64,000 nt of DNA from Salvia splendens (lineage: Eukaryota > Streptophyta > Magnoliopsida > Lamiales > Lamiaceae): assembly GCF_004379255.2 (NCBI RefSeq), contig NC_056046.1:9486001-9550000 (forward strand). The letters run 5' to 3'. Shown in pieces: positions 63,966 through 64,000 of this stretch. A program made the translations under genes and the position numbers. The stretch's first letter is position 1. Every line of letters starts with the position of its first letter. Below the pieces are notes generated by a model. That model searched no databases and was not told the DNA's origin. It saw only the letters and a program-made list of their open reading frames with translations.

Positions 63966-64000
63966 CTTGTGTCCTAATTTGGCGAGTTTTATCGCTCGGA

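Larger units (their letters stand above)
59781..64000 (-). mobile_element. Second Tat-lineage element, inverted and cut by the window end
   Basis: The 3' LTR (59781-60406, in reverse orientation) matches the LTR of the element at 24970, with an extra partly duplicated segment near 60090-60160. A C-run (polypurine tract on the minus strand), the antisense gene on the plus strand, and the tandem repeats follow in the same order. Gag and any pol would lie beyond the window, so autonomy cannot be judged. Confidence 0.9.

Overview
This is eukaryotic plant nuclear DNA, most likely from a eudicot. The genes carry GT-AG introns and belong to plant families (PIN-LIKES, UDP-glucuronate decarboxylase, type 2 lipid transfer protein, DUF1218, DUF789). 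The spacers are AT-rich and packed with plant transposons (chromovirus, Tat, PIF/Harbinger, Stowaway, hAT). An asterid or Lamiales source is possible, but nothing here proves it.

Layout. 1-2642: AT-rich spacer ending in a Tourist-like element full of CA repeats. 2840-10387: a PIN-LIKES (PILS) auxin carrier pseudogene on the minus strand, split by a complete 6.4 kb chromodomain Ty3/gypsy element (3920-10295, TSD CAGTG). 11619-13968: an intact 6-phosphogluconolactonase gene with a Stowaway MITE in its second intron. 15068-15574: a solo LTR. 15937-21045: nested and adjacent PIF/Harbinger elements, two with intact transposase ORFs. 21689-22347: a hAT-like MITE. 24970-32107: a non-autonomous Tat-lineage element that keeps gag, a scrap of integrase and a spliced antisense gene. 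36151-40173: two more PIF elements with broken transposases. 41015-43941: a UXS pseudogene. 44647-44718: tRNA-Thr(CGU). 46782-47075: a type 2 nsLTP. 47569-47969: a solo LTR related to the first. 48399-50843: a DUF1218 membrane protein gene. 52081-54882: a DUF789 gene. 56261-56980: a LINE 3' remnant. 57133-59016: a PIF-family element that carries only the Myb/SANT-like ORF1. 59781-64000: a second Tat element in inverted orientation, running off the window.

Four protein genes appear intact (PGL, nsLTP, DUF1218, DUF789), plus one tRNA. They are ordinary housekeeping or cell-surface genes with no shared pathway. Two former genes (PILS, UXS) are clearly disabled, which suggests redundancy such as duplication or polyploidy. 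The most unusual content is in the transposons. A PIF/Harbinger family has its transposase on one element and its accessory ORF1 on another, in otherwise homologous cassettes. Each PIF element also has its own short subterminal motif array. The two Tat elements preserve an antisense spliced gene, in one case after loss of nearly all of pol. Exon boundaries were inferred by eye from reading frame, splice consensus and remembered family sequence, not from transcripts.
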